DNA of 64,000 bases from Paulownia fortunei. Lineage: Eukaryota; Streptophyta; Magnoliopsida; Lamiales; Paulowniaceae. Numbering within the stretch: the stretch's first letter is position 1; each line of letters opens with the position of its first letter. Shown one piece after another: positions 35,158 to 47,800 of this stretch. The notes under the pieces are model-generated. The model had not been told where the DNA came from and made no database searches. It was given only the letters and a program-made list of their open reading frames with translations. The DNA lies in contig CM033109.1 in assembly GCA_019321725.1 (NCBI GenBank), positions 15,097,993 to 15,161,992 on the forward strand. The letters run 5' to 3'. A program made the translations under genes and the position numbers.

Positions 35158-36290
35158 ATGGTGAGAACAAGGGGTGAAAGTTGTAGTGGAGCCAAAACCC
35201 CAGGAGAGCAGACACCTGTTCTGAATAATGATCATGATGTTATCATCAATCAACTTATAGAGCTTGTTGAACAACAATCAGAATAAATTCAGCAACTTAT
35301 CCAGCAGAGGGATATGGGTGGACAACTAAGGACTGAAATGGTTCAACCACAACCTCAAGTAGAAGAAGTGGAGATAGTTGGGGAAAGATTTAGAAAACTG
35401 AACCCACCGGTGTTTGAAGATGCACTAGATCGTACAACTGCTGAAGATTGGTTGGGAACTCTTGAAAATACGTTTCACTACAGTAGAGTTTTAGAAGAAA
35501 AAAAGTGATGTGTGCATCCTTTATACTTCAAGGCAGTGCTGGACATTGGTGGGATACAATGAGAAGTATCAAAGACATCACTGTCATGACTTAGGATAGA
35601 TTTAAAGATTTATTTCGAAATAAATACTTCATATCTCCAGTTCGTGCAGGGAAGATGAATGAATTTATATAACTATGACAAGGAACTATGATAGTTGGAG
35701 AATACATTCGTAAGTTTGAACAGCTATCCGGATTTGCCACACATATGGTTAATACTGATGCATTGAAAGTTGAAAGGCTTCTTGAAGGCTTGAGACCAGA
35801 GCTATATAGAGATATGAATATGGTAGGAATCCAAGGAGTGACATACTCACAAGTTGCTGAGAGAGCTTTAGTAGCAGAACAAGCTGAACTTAGAATTTCT
35901 CGTGCTCAGGAGATTCGACGCCAATTTAAGCAAGGACAGGGGCAACGATGGATTGGAAATGAAAAGAAGAGACTATTTCAAATGCAGAATCAAACATCTA
36001 AATTCCAACCTGGGCAAGGGAAACAACAGTGGGATCAAAGTAAGTGTATAAAGATTGATCAAGGCAAAGCACCAATGTCGCAACCTACTTGTCCTAAATG
36101 TGGTGGTCACCATAATAGAGTCTGCCCGATAGAGACAAGAACCTGCTTTGTGTGTGGGAAGATTGGACATATTGTCAGAGCATGTCCAGATAATCTAAAT
36201 TCGATAGGACAGAGAAAAGTACCAGCTAGAGTCTTTTACATCACTAGATCAAATGCTGAGGCGAATCCATCAGTGGTAATAGGTAAATTC
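35158..36290 (+). pseudogene. gypsy J gag, broken
   Basis: Starts MVRTRGES, a usual start for this group. It has an in-frame TAA at 35284 and a one-base frameshift in an A-run near 35500. More stops follow at about 35591-35680, and it is open again from 35688. The capsid region includes EDWLGTLENTF. The C-terminal nucleocapsid has a degenerate first zinc finger (CPKCGGHHNRVC) and an intact CX2CX4HX4C knuckle, CFVCGKIGHIVRAC, near 36150-36190. Gag would form the particle and bind element RNA; this copy would give only fragments. Confidence 0.9.
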
Positions 36291-36604
36291 TCTATCTTTG
36301 GTACCCCAACATTTGTGTTATTTGAGCTACACACTCATTTATATCCATTGAGTATGTGAAGAGGCTGGGTAGAGTACCTGATACTGTCGAGGTTAGTTAC
36401 AATGTGATAATCCCTTCTGGAGATTCAAAAAAACTAACCATGTTTTAAGAGATTATGTTATTCTCATTGAAAATAGAGAACTCTATGTTGATTTAATTGT
36501 ATTGGCCATGAATGACTATGATATGATTTTGGGTATGGATTAGTTGTCAAAGTATTTGGCTATAATAGATTGTCTGAGAAAGACAATAACTTTTCAACTT
36601 CCTG
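36291..36604 (+). pseudogene. gypsy J protease region, active site lost
   Basis: Reads TFVLFEL, then frame breaks. The retropepsin active-site triplet (D-S/T-G) expected at about 36325 is absent: the flanking residues are there, but the motif is missing and the frame shifts, consistent with a deletion of a few bases. Downstream, ILGMDWL-like sequence (36526-36545) is interrupted by TAG. Without the protease the polyprotein could not be processed. Confidence 0.7.
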
Positions 36605-37942
36605 GTGAGGCACGCACCATTCACCTTTATTGGAATCGTACAAAGGTTCAAATTCCTAATTATATCAGCATTAAGAGAACAAAGAGTATTAGATAGTAGT
36701 TGTGAAGGATATTTGGCAAGTGTTATGAGCATTAAAGAACAACACCATCCTATCATCAGTAAAGTACCAGTTGTTCGAGAATATCCAGAAGTATTTCCTA
36801 ATGATCTTCCTGGATTACCACCAGACCGTAAGATAAAGTTTGTCATTGAACTAAATCCAAAAACACATCCAATATCTAAAGCTCCATACCGAATGGCACC
36901 AGCTGAGTTGAAAGAATTAAAGATACAAATACAGAAATTATTAGATAAAGGTTTTATCAGACCTAGCTTTTCACCATGTGGTGCACCGGTTCTATTTGTG
37001 CGTAAGAAGTATGGTACAATGCGACTATGTATAGACTACCGAGATTTAAATAAAGTTACAATCAAGAATAAGTATCCTCTACCTAGAATAGAAGACTTAT
37101 TTGATCAGCTCCAAGGTGCATCTATATTTTCAAAAATTAATCTGCGATTTGGGTACCATCAACTGAAAATAAAAGAGGATGATGTCACCAAAACAGCATT
37201 TAGCACGAGACATAGACATTATGAATTTTTGGTGATGTCATTTAGGTTGACAAATGCTCCAGCAGCTTTTATGGATTTGATGAACCAGGTATTTAAAAAT
37301 TTTATTGATAGATTTGTTATTGTATTTATTGATGATATCCTGATTTACTCTAGCACAAAAGAAGAGCATGGTGAACATCTAAGAATGGTTTTAGAGGTTT
37401 TGAAAGAGAAACAACCATATGCTAAATTTAAGAGATGTAAATTTTGGATTGATCGAGTGGTATTTCTGGGATATATAATATCAGGAGCAGGAATATATGT
37501 GGATCCAAGTAAAGTAGAAGCTATTAATAGTTGGTTACAACCCACTAATCCTTCAGAAGTACGAAGTTTTTTGGATTTAGCTGGATATTACCGTAGATTT
37601 GTGGAAAGATTCTCCAAGATAGCTTCTCCTTTGACACAATTAACCAGAAAATGTGTGACATTTGAATGGATGGATTCTTGTGAGAAAAGTTTTCAGGAAT
37701 TGAAGAAGAAGTTAACTTCAGCCCCTATTCTTTCTATTCCATCAGGTATCGGAGGCTTTGTGGTTTATAGTGATGCTTCAAAAAATGGGTTGGGATGTGT
37801 ATTGATGCAAAATGGTAATGTGGTTGCATATGCATCCAGACAACTTAAAGAGTATGAGAAGAATTATCCCACACATGATTTAGAGCTTGTTGTGGTGGTG
37901 TTCGCACTTAAGATATGGAGACATTATTTGTATAGTGAATGA
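36605..37942 (+). CDS. gypsy J reverse transcriptase and RNase H (open fragment of pol)
   Basis: A 445-codon open stretch, the longest in the window. It is internal to pol, so its first Met is not a real start. Residues about 60-100 hold [19 protein letters not shown], the usual lead-in. Reverse transcriptase motifs follow: [30 protein letters not shown] (usually DLRSGYHQ, so the first catalytic Asp is replaced by Asn), and FIDDIL at about 241-246, where the Asp pair is present. RNase H begins near 385 with [14 protein letters not shown] and runs through YASRQLK and the HDLEL motif. A TGA at 37940 ends the frame; the same frame continues with [13 protein letters not shown] at 37955. Copying element RNA into DNA is the family role; the Asp-to-Asn change makes activity unlikely. 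Confidence 0.92.
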   Translation: MRHAPFTFIGIVQRFKFLIISALREQRVLDSSCEGYLASVMSIKEQHHPIISKVPVVREYPEVFPNDLPGLPPDRKIKFVIELNPKTHPISKAPYRMAPAELKELKIQIQKLLDKGFIRPSFSPCGAPVLFVRKKYGTMRLCIDYRDLNKVTIKNKYPLPRIEDLFDQLQGASIFSKINLRFGYHQLKIKEDDVTKTAFSTRHRHYEFLVMSFRLTNAPAAFMDLMNQVFKNFIDRFVIVFIDDILIYSSTKEEHGEHLRMVLEVLKEKQPYAKFKRCKFWIDRVVFLGYIISGAGIYVDPSKVEAINSWLQPTNPSEVRSFLDLAGYYRRFVERFSKIASPLTQLTRKCVTFEWMDSCEKSFQELKKKLTSAPILSIPSGIGGFVVYSDASKNGLGCVLMQNGNVVAYASRQLKEYEKNYPTHDLELVVVVFALKIWRHYLYSE

Positions 37943-39666
37943 TGTGAAATATATACTGATCACAAAAGCTTGAAATATTTCTTCACCCAAAAAAAGTTCA
38001 ATATGCGACAGCAAAGATGTTTGGAGTTAGTGAAAGATTATGATTGTGTTATTAACTATCGTTCTGGTAAGGTTAATGTTATAGCTGATGCATTGAGCAG
38101 GAAATCAACACAAAGCACTACAATTTTAGCTTTAACTCATAAACCAGAGTCAATTAAACTACAGAAAATGGATGTAGAAATTGTACAACAGGGATCAATA
38201 GAGGCCAAATTTGCAGTTTTGACACTTCAACCGACTTTGATTGATAGAATTCAATAGGGACAACAAGTTGATGAATATGTTACTAAAATGATGAAAGATA
38301 TGGCTTCAGAAAAGTTTTCTAATTTTCAGATGTCAGAGAATGGTATCTTGTGGTTCCAAAAAAGGTTATATGTGCCTAATGTAGACAACATTAGGGAACA
38401 TATTTTGGCAGAGGCACATTCAACACCATATTTAGTACATCCAGGAGCTACTAAGATGTATAGAGATTTGATAACATATTACTGGTGGCCAGGTATGAAA
38501 AGAGATGTTGCTCAATTTGTAGAACAATGTTTGATATGTCAACAAAAAAAGGTAGAACATTAAAGACCAGCAAGAAACTTGCAACCTTTATTTATTCCAG
38601 AATGGAAATGGGAAAGAATTACAATGGATTTCGTGTCGGGATTACCTAAAACAGTTAAAGGTCACGATGCTATTTGGGTTATCATCGACATACTAACTAA
38701 ATCTGCTCACTTTCTTCCAATATGTTCCATTTATTCCATGGACCGTTATGCACAGATATATATATACAGGAAGTAGTCAGACTTCATGGGGTACCACTAT
38801 CTATTATTTTTGATAGAGATTCAAGATTTTTATCTATGTTCTAGAAGAGTTCACACAAGGCATTGGGAATATAATTATCTTTCAGTACTGCATATCATCC
38901 TCAGACTGATGGACAATCAGAGCGAACAATACAAACATTGGAAGATATGCTTAGAGCTTGTGTATTAGATTTTCATGGTCAATGGAGCAAATTTTTACCT
39001 TTAGTGGAATTCTCTTATAATAACAGCTATCAGTCCACTATTAGAGTGGCCCCCTATGAAGCATTATCTGGTAGAAAATGTATATCTCCAGTTCATTGGG
39101 ATGAAGTTGGTGAAAACAAGCTTTTGGGCCCAAATATGATTCGAGAAATGACAGAAGTTGTGGCACAAATTCGTCAACAAATGCAGACTGCCTAAAGCCG
39201 ATAGAAAAGTTATGTTGATCAAAGAAGAAGAATGTTAGAATTTGCAGTAGGAGATCAGGTATTTCTCAAGGTATCTCCAATGAAGGGGATTATGCGGTTT
39301 GGAAAGAAAGGAAAGCTAAGTCTTAGATATATTGGTCCATTTCATATTACTGAATGAATTGGGGATGTGGCTTACAAACTCGACCTACCTGGATCAATGT
39401 CTCAAGTGCACAATGTATTTCATGTATCTATGTTGAGAAAATATATTGCGAATCCATCTCATATTCTAAAGAATGAACCTATAGAGCTAAAAGAAGATTT
39501 GAGTTATGAAGAAAGACCTGTAGAGATTCTTTTACGAGAAGTAAAACAACTTAGAAATAAAACAATCCCATAGGTTAAAGTATTATGGAGAAATCAATCA
39601 ATAGAAGAAGCTACTTGGGAAAGGGAAGATGATATGAAAGTCAAGTATCCAGAACTCTTTCGGTAA
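37943..39666 (+). pseudogene. gypsy J RNase H end, integrase and chromodomain-like tail, broken
   Basis: Pieces in order:
- RNase H end, 37955-38100 (ADALSRK).
- Integrase zinc-binding H2C2, 38410-38545 (HPGATKMYRDLI ... CLICQ).
- Integrase core start, 38579-38776 (WKWERITMDFVSGLP with the first Asp; IIDILTKSAHFLPI).
- A frameshifted middle.
- The Glu region near 38910-38950 ([13 protein letters not shown], read across frames).
- 38938-39195 ([21 protein letters not shown]).
- Post-core motif QVHNVFHVSMLRKY, 39397-39440.
- Chromodomain-like tail, 39520-39666 (VLWRNQSIEEATWE), with a TAG at 39571.
Integrase inserts the DNA copy; the tail is thought to read heterochromatin marks in this group. 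At least five disabling breaks. Confidence 0.9.
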
Positions 39667-39690
39667 GTAAATTTCGAGGAAGATATTCTA

Positions 39691-39705
39691 ATAAGGAGGG
39701 GAAAA
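39691..39705 (+). promoter_or_regulatory. gypsy J polypurine tract
   Basis: ATAAGGAGGGGAAAA directly before the 3' LTR start TGTAATACCC at 39706. Confidence 0.85.
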
Positions 39706-42702
39706 TGTAATACCCAAGCCTCACACTACTCACTTAGCCATTATGATTCATGCACTACATGCTACTTATATGCTAATTTGCATTAACATCTACATCGCAT
39801 CTTTTATAGCATTCTTAATCATTATACCTCCAATGCTATCACTTGATGTTAGTGGTTGAGATCCTACAACCTAATTAAATGATTCTATATTTAGATAAGA
39901 TAAAAATAGATTGATCAATATAATGGATATTCGTAGGTTGTATGTTATAATTTTAGAAGTGTTAAAGGTGTCACTAGTAAGCTTATATGATTTAATTCGA
40001 TTTGATCGAGGTGTTTTAAAGATATACATCTATAGATTAACATACTTGGGATATCGGACATGATATAATGTGATTTAAGTGTCATAATACAAGGTTCATA
40101 TGTACATGTGATTTTAGAAAATAAAAATTAGACAATCATTTAAGAATCGTATATCGATCGGTTTAGAGATCGAATGAACGGTTAAGAAATTAGGGCATAA
40201 TGTACTATCCGATCATATGGAGATTAAAGTAGGTTTTACATAGATAAATAATTAATGAGAAACACTAGATTAAGGCTGTATAAGGTGTGAAAAATATCAG
40301 ATTTGGACCACAACTTGACACCTCAATATTGCCACCTCAAGCTTTACCACCTCAAGCTTCCACCTCAACATTTCTTCATTTCTACCCTTGAGCCATGACC
40401 AAAAAATATTTTCTGAGCTATTTCACTTCCAAAACCTTCATATTGAATGTTAGAAAAAAGTAAAGAAAAAAAACTGAAGGAAGCAAATGGAAGTAAGGAG
40501 GAGCAAGTTGAATCTAAAATTTGTGCATAGGTGAGCTTTAATTCATGTTTTGATTTAAGTTCTTGAATTATTTGAGGGTTTATGATATTTAAAGCTTCTA
40601 TTATTGATTATAATCATTTTAGGATGTTATTTGTGGTCTTTTGGTTTACAAAAGAAGGATTTTTAGTTGCAAAATTATAATAAAAATCACTGGGGATAGA
40701 AACTGTATACTTGCTGATTTTTTATATTTATGCTTTAAATGTATAATAACTTGATTAAAACATGTGTATTTCACCATATATGTGTTTATATATGAGTCTA
40801 AGTGATTTATGTAAGTTTATAGAGGTCATAAATTGTAATATAGTGTGATAATTAAAGAGGTGCTCAAAACTGTCTTCTTTGAAATTCAGATTCTGTCCTA
40901 TGTGAATGGTGCTGGTTTTACATCAATAAATCCATTAGTTTTGGTAGTACGTTGACCTGGTTGTCTCTTTATATGTGTTATCTAATTATGGTGAAAATTT
41001 GGGAGTGATTGAATGTACTTAAGGGTGCCAAAACTATTAATGTTATGAAGTGTGCAAAACTGTCACGGTAGGAAAACAATCTGTTTCAGTGTGTTGTGAA
41101 GAGAGTTGAACTTGGGAAGCTATATCCATGAATTTTAGCAATTATATGAGATGGTTACATTTATATACATGTTATATAAGTGTTGTAAAAATTTGGGAGT
41201 GATTGAATATGCTTAGGGATGTCAAAATTATCATACAACTAAATTGGACAGCAAAAAAATATGAAAATATGAATTTGTCCCATTTGATAACTCAGCATAT
41301 TGAGTGTTAACAATTAGGTACATGATATTAGAGTTATAATACTTCAATTATATGATGTTTACATATATCTAAGATGAGAAATTAAGGTATTATAGGGACT
41401 AGATTGGGTTCTAGTTTGTAAAACCTAGATAGCTTGGTGTTTAAGGTGTTAGTATGATATTTTATGCTTTCAACTTCCCAAATTGGGAATAGTGCTTGAT
41501 GGTGGGTAATATTATAGGCTATTTTATATCTAAGATTGGAGGGGAATAATAAACAAATCTAGACTAAGCCACAAACCAAGTGAAAGGTAAGTAAAGATCC
41601 ATTCGCAACTACAATACATGAACATAGTATGTCTTGAAGCATTTATACCTAATGTGTTGATATTAAATTTGACTAAGAGTCTTATGATTCTTGAAACATG
41701 TTTAGAGTAAGATGACTTGCATTTCATATTGAACATACCATTCATGAGCATTTACATGCACGACATATGAGTATAGTGGAGGATTTTGCATGCACAATAT
41801 ATTTGAGACATGGTTTTCAAAAAGAAAATATTTTGGTTGGCCACTACTAGTGTACCGAGGCATGCGAGGCTTACTTATATGATATTTTTGGGTGCCGTGA
41901 GTGTTGACAGGGGGTGTGCCTCTGGTGGTTACGAGAGGGTGGACCACTTGACTGTACCCTTATTAACTTTGTCAATGGGAAGACTTCTAGAGGATCACAG
42001 GGGAAGACAGGGGGTGAACCTTTGGTGATCCCAAGAGATGACCCTTGGACTGAGTCATTTGTTAATGGCCATGTGATTATTGATATTGTTCAGATCTTTA
42101 TCCGGTGCATAGTAGGTAGGCCGAGGGCCCAATAAATGAAGTGATTTTTTAATGAAAACTCTTTGATGCATGAGTACTCAATTTGACATATTTATAGTAT
42201 TATATCTTAGAGTTGAGTTGCATAAGATTTTATATCATACTCTTGTCATGCATGATTTTTACTTATTGAGCATTTAGCTCATGTAGTTCATGCATTGTAG
42301 GTGAACATGTTGAGACTTGAGACCTCTGGTTCACTGGCTGGCAGTGGAATTCCTACAGGCTTTCAAAGATCAATGTACTTAGATGACAACCTGTTGGGCT
42401 ATTTTGTGGGCTGTGTTTTTTATTTTACAGTTATTCTATTATATTAGTGACTATATCCTGTATATCACTTTCAAAACTCCTTTGTAATATAAAGTTTAGG
42501 TTTGTGATGGTTTTGACAGACTTAGTTAATATTTAATAACTACATATGTATATACAGTGTGACATGATATAAAAGCACTTTACTTTTATCAATGTTTTGT
42601 TGAATTAAGTAAAAAAAAATTATACATATGCATACATGCACAAATTATGTTGCACAGGTTGTTTATATATATATTTATACATATTATTGGGAGGGTGTGA
42701 CA
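39706..42702 (+). repeat. gypsy J 3' LTR, 2997 bp
   Basis: Begins TGTAATACCCAAGCC and ends GGGAGGGTGTGACA. It pairs with 31935-34990. Indels include loss of 23 bp near 41904 between GTT copies, and a shortened stretch near 40450. Confidence 0.93.
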
Positions 42703-43990
42703 TAAGTGTCAAACAATACCCATCAAACATTCGTATAGATAGAGCATCAAGATGTCCCACAACTTATGACCAACATAATGATGATTCCATCCCATGAGCA
42801 TCTCAATATTTGGTAGAAATCACAGCTTTCCAACACAAGACCACCCCACGACTCATGGTTAGTGATCAAGTGCAGTAGCAGTCGTCATGTCTCTATCTTT
42901 GATGGTAGGCATGGAACGATAGGTACTACCTAACTTATCCATTTTTGTTTGAAATTGAATTTTCATAAAATTCTTTTACTTAATTTTAGTAAATTAAGTG
43001 GGTTTAATTTTATCCAAGACCTCATCATAATTTCAATTAGGTTGGTTATTTAATGTATGACATCATAATATCATTCCACAAGCATAAAAGCATTAAATAA
43101 AATCCTAAGCATGCATTTAATACATACTTAAATAAATGGATGATCATGAACTAGTCCTATGCGATCCATTTGAGCCAAAAATTGACCTAAGGTCAGTTTA
43201 AGGGTAATAAAATAGAATAGAACCTATTCTATTATATAATTATATCTCATACAAACATGGGTCTTCTTTTTTATTCTCCTTCGTCTTCCAAAGAAAAAGA
43301 AAAACCTAACCATCTATTCTCTCTATTTATAGAAAATAAAATAACTTACATAAATGAAATAAAAGGTTCGTAGGCCCCATTTTAAAATTAAAAAATATTA
43401 AATAAAACCAATCACATTGGTTCAATGGCTCATGATCATCCCATACATATTCATAATTAACATCATATGTAATTATCAAAATATGTAAATTTACCAAATT
43501 GTTAAACACAATTTTTCTTTTAACTTGGTATAATTTTTAATTGCTTGAAAAATATTTTTTCTTTGATAAACAATTTTTCATAAATAATTAAAATTATCAT
43601 TTAAGTTTAATATTCCAAAAAATAAAAAAATAGACCCAGAACGACATGACGAGCAGCACTACTGCTGCCCGTCGAGCGCACGCCTGGTGGCCGTGCGTGC
43701 AGTCGGGCGCCAGTGCCCAGTGCCCAGTGCCAGGTGCCGGGCGCCCAGCACCCATTGTCGAATGACGGGTGATGGGCGCCACTGTCGAGCGCCCAGCGCT
43801 GGGTGATGGGTGCCTATGCGTGCAGGTGTTGGGTGTCTAACACCCAACGCCCGTTTCATTAATTTTTTTTATTTTCTGAAAATATGCAAAATCAAATTTT
43901 ACATAATTAACATGAATTTAAACAATTTAAAAATATATATTCATAAATCCAAAATTCATTTAATAAGCAAAACCGTGGCTCTAATATTAC
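42703..43990 (-). other. copia A leader, LTR-proximal part, with GC-rich island and primer site
   Basis: Starts with the second TAAGT. It contains the paired motif CCCACAACTTATGACCAAC (42755) and CCCCACGACTCATGG (42844), the reverse of the B leader pair. A GC-rich island lies at 43640-43858, with a tandem 7-mer (CCAGTGC, four copies, 43709-43745). The primer site is at 43977-43989 (minus strand TAATATTAGAGCC, degenerate relative to TGGTATCAGAGCC). Minus-strand open frames in the island are artefacts of its high GC. Confidence 0.8.
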
Positions 43991-46184
43991 TGTTGGGTTA
44001 GCTATAATTACTAGGGTATACGCAGCGAAAAATTAAAATTTTTATCAAATATAAATTTAACCCATTTGATTCGAAAATGATTTTAACGATCGCGCTTATT
44101 CAAGTAAATATATAAATAAATATAAAATTGAATTATACCTTTCGTGCACTCCAGTTGTTGTAGGGAATGAAGCAATCAATTGCTTATCCTGAACTATCAA
44201 AACTCGTAGGGATTTAATTGTCTCCCCTCTATTAGTTGTATAATACGGAAGAGCAACACCAATCAAAAAAATTCGCTATTGTCCTTTTAATTATTTACTA
44301 ATCTAGAATCAGAGTAAATTTTCAAGAACAATAAAGATTGATTCTTTAAGTTCTTGAAACAATAATATAAAGAGAATAACAAGAAACTGATTTTCTTTTT
44401 CTTTCTTTTCTTTTCTTGGAGAGTAAAAATAGAAAACTTTAAACAAAATATTTTTGATCAAATTTTTGAATTGAATTATGTAATTTTCATCCCTCATATA
44501 TATAGGGCTGAAAATTTTAATTTTTTTCCAACTGTTGGAAAGTTTTTTTAATTTTGAACTACTTCAAAACCTTATCTTGGAATAATTCCAAATCTTCCAA
44601 CAACTCTTCTCTTTTCTCTCTCCTATTGTATGTGGACTAATTTGAGACTACATTAATCATCAAAATTATTTACATACATTATTGATATTAATTTGAACTA
44701 TTCAAATAATATCAAGATAAATATATATCATATATATACTATAATTATATTTATACATAAATTAAATTTTAGTGGCCTATTTTATCCCATAAAACTGGTT
44801 ACTATATTTATTTATCTATAAATATGTTAATTAAATAAATTATATTTATTTAATTTATTCTCTTCATATTTTAGTAGGTTTCTTAAGTGATCCACATTAA
44901 TTTTGGGTTTGGACTCAAAAATCCCCAAATCAATTCAATTGATTCAATCCTAATTTCATCAATCTAATTGATTAATTTAATTTACTCCAATTGGGCTTCC
45001 TAATCAAATTAGGTCCAATTAAATAATTCAATTACTTAATTGAATAATTTAATTTAATCATTAAATTAAATAGAACCCTTAATTAATTAATTGATCGGTA
45101 TTAATTAATTAATTTTCAACTATTGGATAAAATCTAAAATTAGAAATGTTACTTTCCATAAAGATGTGTGACCCTCTTAGGTTCACTACTAAGCTAGTAG
45201 TGGGTTTGTAACATTTGCGACTTATGAATAACAATTATTTCAATTAATTAATGCACTTGGAATCAACTCCTTAATTTCAAGAACCTCACTATCCATGAAA
45301 ATACCTAACAAGTAATCATGGCAAACTAGTCTTAGGTGAAATAGTGAATAAACCTATTTCAGTTACGAGTACCATACATGTACAGTCCTTTCGACAGCTA
45401 ATCTCTTGATTAAATCTAAGGTATGGATTATAAGTGGAAATCCTAAATGATTCAATAACTGTAATCCCATTTCAAGTTTCAATGATTCTTGATAATCACA
45501 ATTCATATTGCCTTGGCCAAGGCCTTTGAATCACGAACTATGAAAACACGGGAGATTCCCTTGTTTAAAAAAGACAAGTGTCAAATTTTATGTTGGCCAC
45601 TGGCAAACCTCTATGCACACACCAGTGCAACACCCAACATACCCCCTTTGTGATTGTCAAAGCAATCAGAAGATATATCAAAGTGCTGCAGGATGCACAC
45701 AAAGCTACCATCGTGCCTCAAGTCTGAGGACTAGTCGTGTACTATCGCAACACAGAAATTCTTATTTCGATGGGCAAAGCCTCCAACTAAGAATTTCTTG
45801 CAAGCCACAAGTACCCACATACATGCACTTACGTCTCTACGCTAATACTAATAGAATGTGACATTTTCGTCTCACGAGCACGCATCATATGTACGAATCT
45901 TATTGAGCTATTTGATGTCCCATCTCAAAAAGCTCTCGACTCGAAACTTATTTAACACCAAAGCCTTAGAGACATGTTCCATGATCGCCATCAAATACGC
46001 GACCATGCCCCGTAGCTAAATTTGGTTTAAGAACTTTATCTAATGTGCAAAAATAAAAAATACAAGACATAAGATAAAGAAAATGCTTTTTTATTAATAT
46101 AATTCTCAATAAGATTATCTTTACAAAAGCAAAAGAGTATAATACACCCAATCTAATTGGGGCGTTGGGCATCTTACTCTAACA
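43991..46184 (-). repeat. copia A 5' LTR, 2194 bp
   Basis: Plus-strand view TGTTGGGTTAGCTATAATT ... GGCATCTTACTCTAACA. It pairs with 25486-27700 and is followed by the right target duplication GGAAT (46185-46189). Confidence 0.92.
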
Positions 46185-47599
46185 GGAATGACTATATTTA
46201 CATAATACTCATAATATAAAATGTTCACTTCTACTCACCTAAGACTAGGTAGTCAAGATACACTACTAGGTGTTTCCCTTGACTTGTGAGCTTCTTGAAA
46301 CTAAAGAGTCAATTCCAAGCAAATTAATTAATTGAAATGTTAATTTATTCATAAGTTGCAAAAGTGTCAAACTCACAACTAGCTTAATTTTGAACCTAAT
46401 GAGTCACACAAATCAAGATGATCCACTTCTTTCTAATGTGATCCAAGGTGTTGGATTAAGTTAATTAATAGTGATTAATTAATTTGAGCTAAAATTAATT
46501 TAAAGAGTTAAATTAATTAATTCAATTAAATAATATAATTATTTAATTGAACATGATAAAGATTCAGGGCTCATATTGATTGGATTAATTATATATCTAT
46601 GCTTAAATTAATAAAAATGTAAATTAATTTAACTAATTAAAAGAATAGGGTTATTTTAATTAGGCGTAATTGAATTAGGTGGCTTTTAATGAAACTAATT
46701 AATTAATTAATTTAATCAATTAATTACATTAGATTGTTATTAGTTGATGGAGATCAATTAAATAGACTTTAATAATTAATTAGAGTCCAAGCCCATAGGG
46801 TTAGAGACCCATTAGGATTTTTAATTACAAGAATTAAAGACTTCTAATAAAAGATGAAAAAGTCTTTATCTTAGAGAGAAAGAAAGAAACAATAGATAAG
46901 GAAGGAAAAGGTTTCCAAATTGGATTAGGAAAGGGATGAGGATAAGGAAGGAAGAGTTGGAGACCTAATGTGGTTAGGTCAAGATCACCTTATGTACAGA
47001 AATTTACAATGGGGCCGAAAATTCACATGTCTTGCACTCAAAATTTTTGGTCATTACTTCTCTCCCTTTCCATCTCTTGTGTTTTGTTTTTCGTCTATAA
47101 GAAACGTCATTTCATCAAAAAGGTTTCATCTCTTTTTTTTTTATAAAAGAATAACTCTTCTAATCACTTGTTGATTTAAGAACTGTTTTTCACTCCCAAT
47201 TTGGATTAGAAACAAGAAGACTAAATTACTAGCAAGGATTTAGTGCTTGTGGATTTGCTCAAAGTGTGGATACCATTGGAGGAGCTACACATGGAGTTCT
47301 TGGTGAACCTTTTGTGAAATTCCATTGAAGGAGTTCGTGAGAAACCTGTGAAGGTGTTCGTTAAAGCTTAAGGAATTTGAATTCTTTCATACCCTTCATC
47401 AAATGGAGTGCTTCAAATGTATAGTATTCAAACTAAGTCATTTGATTTAATTAAGCGAACAATCAAAAATGTAAATTAAAAATCACATCGAATAATCCAG
47501 GATTAACTTTTATACATATGATGTATGCTTTTATCTCAATTGTTGAAAATTTTTAAATTTTTGTTGCGCATGCTATCCTAATATTTTGTGAACCCAACA
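46185..47599 (+). mobile_element. copia LTR F, third segment and end
   Basis: Resumes F after element A, with the same blocks as B's LTR (AAGACTAGGTAGTCAAGATACAC at reduced identity, then AATTAATT tracts). It ends at GTGAACCCAACA, just before a primer site. Summed with the other two segments F is about 2.1 kb, plus ~130 bp lost in the gap. A 68-codon frame at 46968-47174 is chance. Confidence 0.78.
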
Positions 47600-47600
47600 A

Positions 47601-47613
47601 TGGTATCAGAGCC
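47601..47613 (+). promoter_or_regulatory. tRNA-Met primer-binding site of F
   Basis: TGGTATCAGAGCC, a perfect match, one base after the F LTR. It shows F is a 5' LTR, not a solo LTR. Confidence 0.85.
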
Positions 47614-47800
47614 TAGGTTAATGCATTCTGATTATTTTTGCGATAGCATGCATGAATTTTTCATATGATGAAATTTATGTTTAAATTGCTTTTTTGTCAG
47701 AGCTACGCGGCGTAGTTGCAATAGTTTGCTAATTTATTGCTCGTTTTATGTCACGTACAAAAAATTTAGTTTTTTTATTTCTTAAATTAATTGTTGAAAT
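47614..47800 (+). other. copia F leader stub
   Basis: Follows the D leader (CCTAGGTTA... CATATGATGAAA) for about 190 bp and then passes into LTR fragment G. It contains CTACGCGGCGTAG (47703-47715), a 6-bp-arm palindrome, at the place where the other copies carry their GC-rich island. The rest of F's coding region is missing. Confidence 0.6.

Larger units (their letters stand above)
31935..42702 (+). mobile_element. Ty3/gypsy element J (Tekay/Del-like), 10,768 bp
   Basis: Complete in outline: 5' LTR 31935-34990, tRNA-Met primer site, gag, pol with a chromodomain-like tail, polypurine tract, 3' LTR 39706-42702. Perfect 5-bp target duplication TAAGT at 31930-31934 and 42703-42707. LTRs of ~3 kb, a tRNA-Met primer and a chromodomain-like C-terminus fit the Tekay/Del chromovirus group. 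It is inactive: stops and frameshifts in gag and pol and a damaged protease. The LTRs differ by many substitutions and several indels, so the insertion is not recent. Confidence 0.95.
25486..46184 (-). mobile_element. Ty1/copia element A, split by gypsy J
   Basis: Minus-strand element with both LTRs: 3' LTR 25486-27700 and 5' LTR 43991-46184. It has a perfect 5-bp target duplication GGAAT at 25481-25485 and 46185-46189. Without J (31935-42702) and its one extra TSD copy it is about 9.9 kb. J sits in the leader between the gag start and the 5' LTR. The coding region is broken but more readable than in B or D. I cannot fix the copia lineage beyond long LTRs of ~2.2 kb and a tRNA-Met primer site. 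Confidence 0.93.

Noticed and set aside
43597..43859. GC-rich open frames as small proteins
   Set aside because: They lie in the GC-rich island of A's untranslated leader, overlap each other in different frames and are built from tandem 7-mers.
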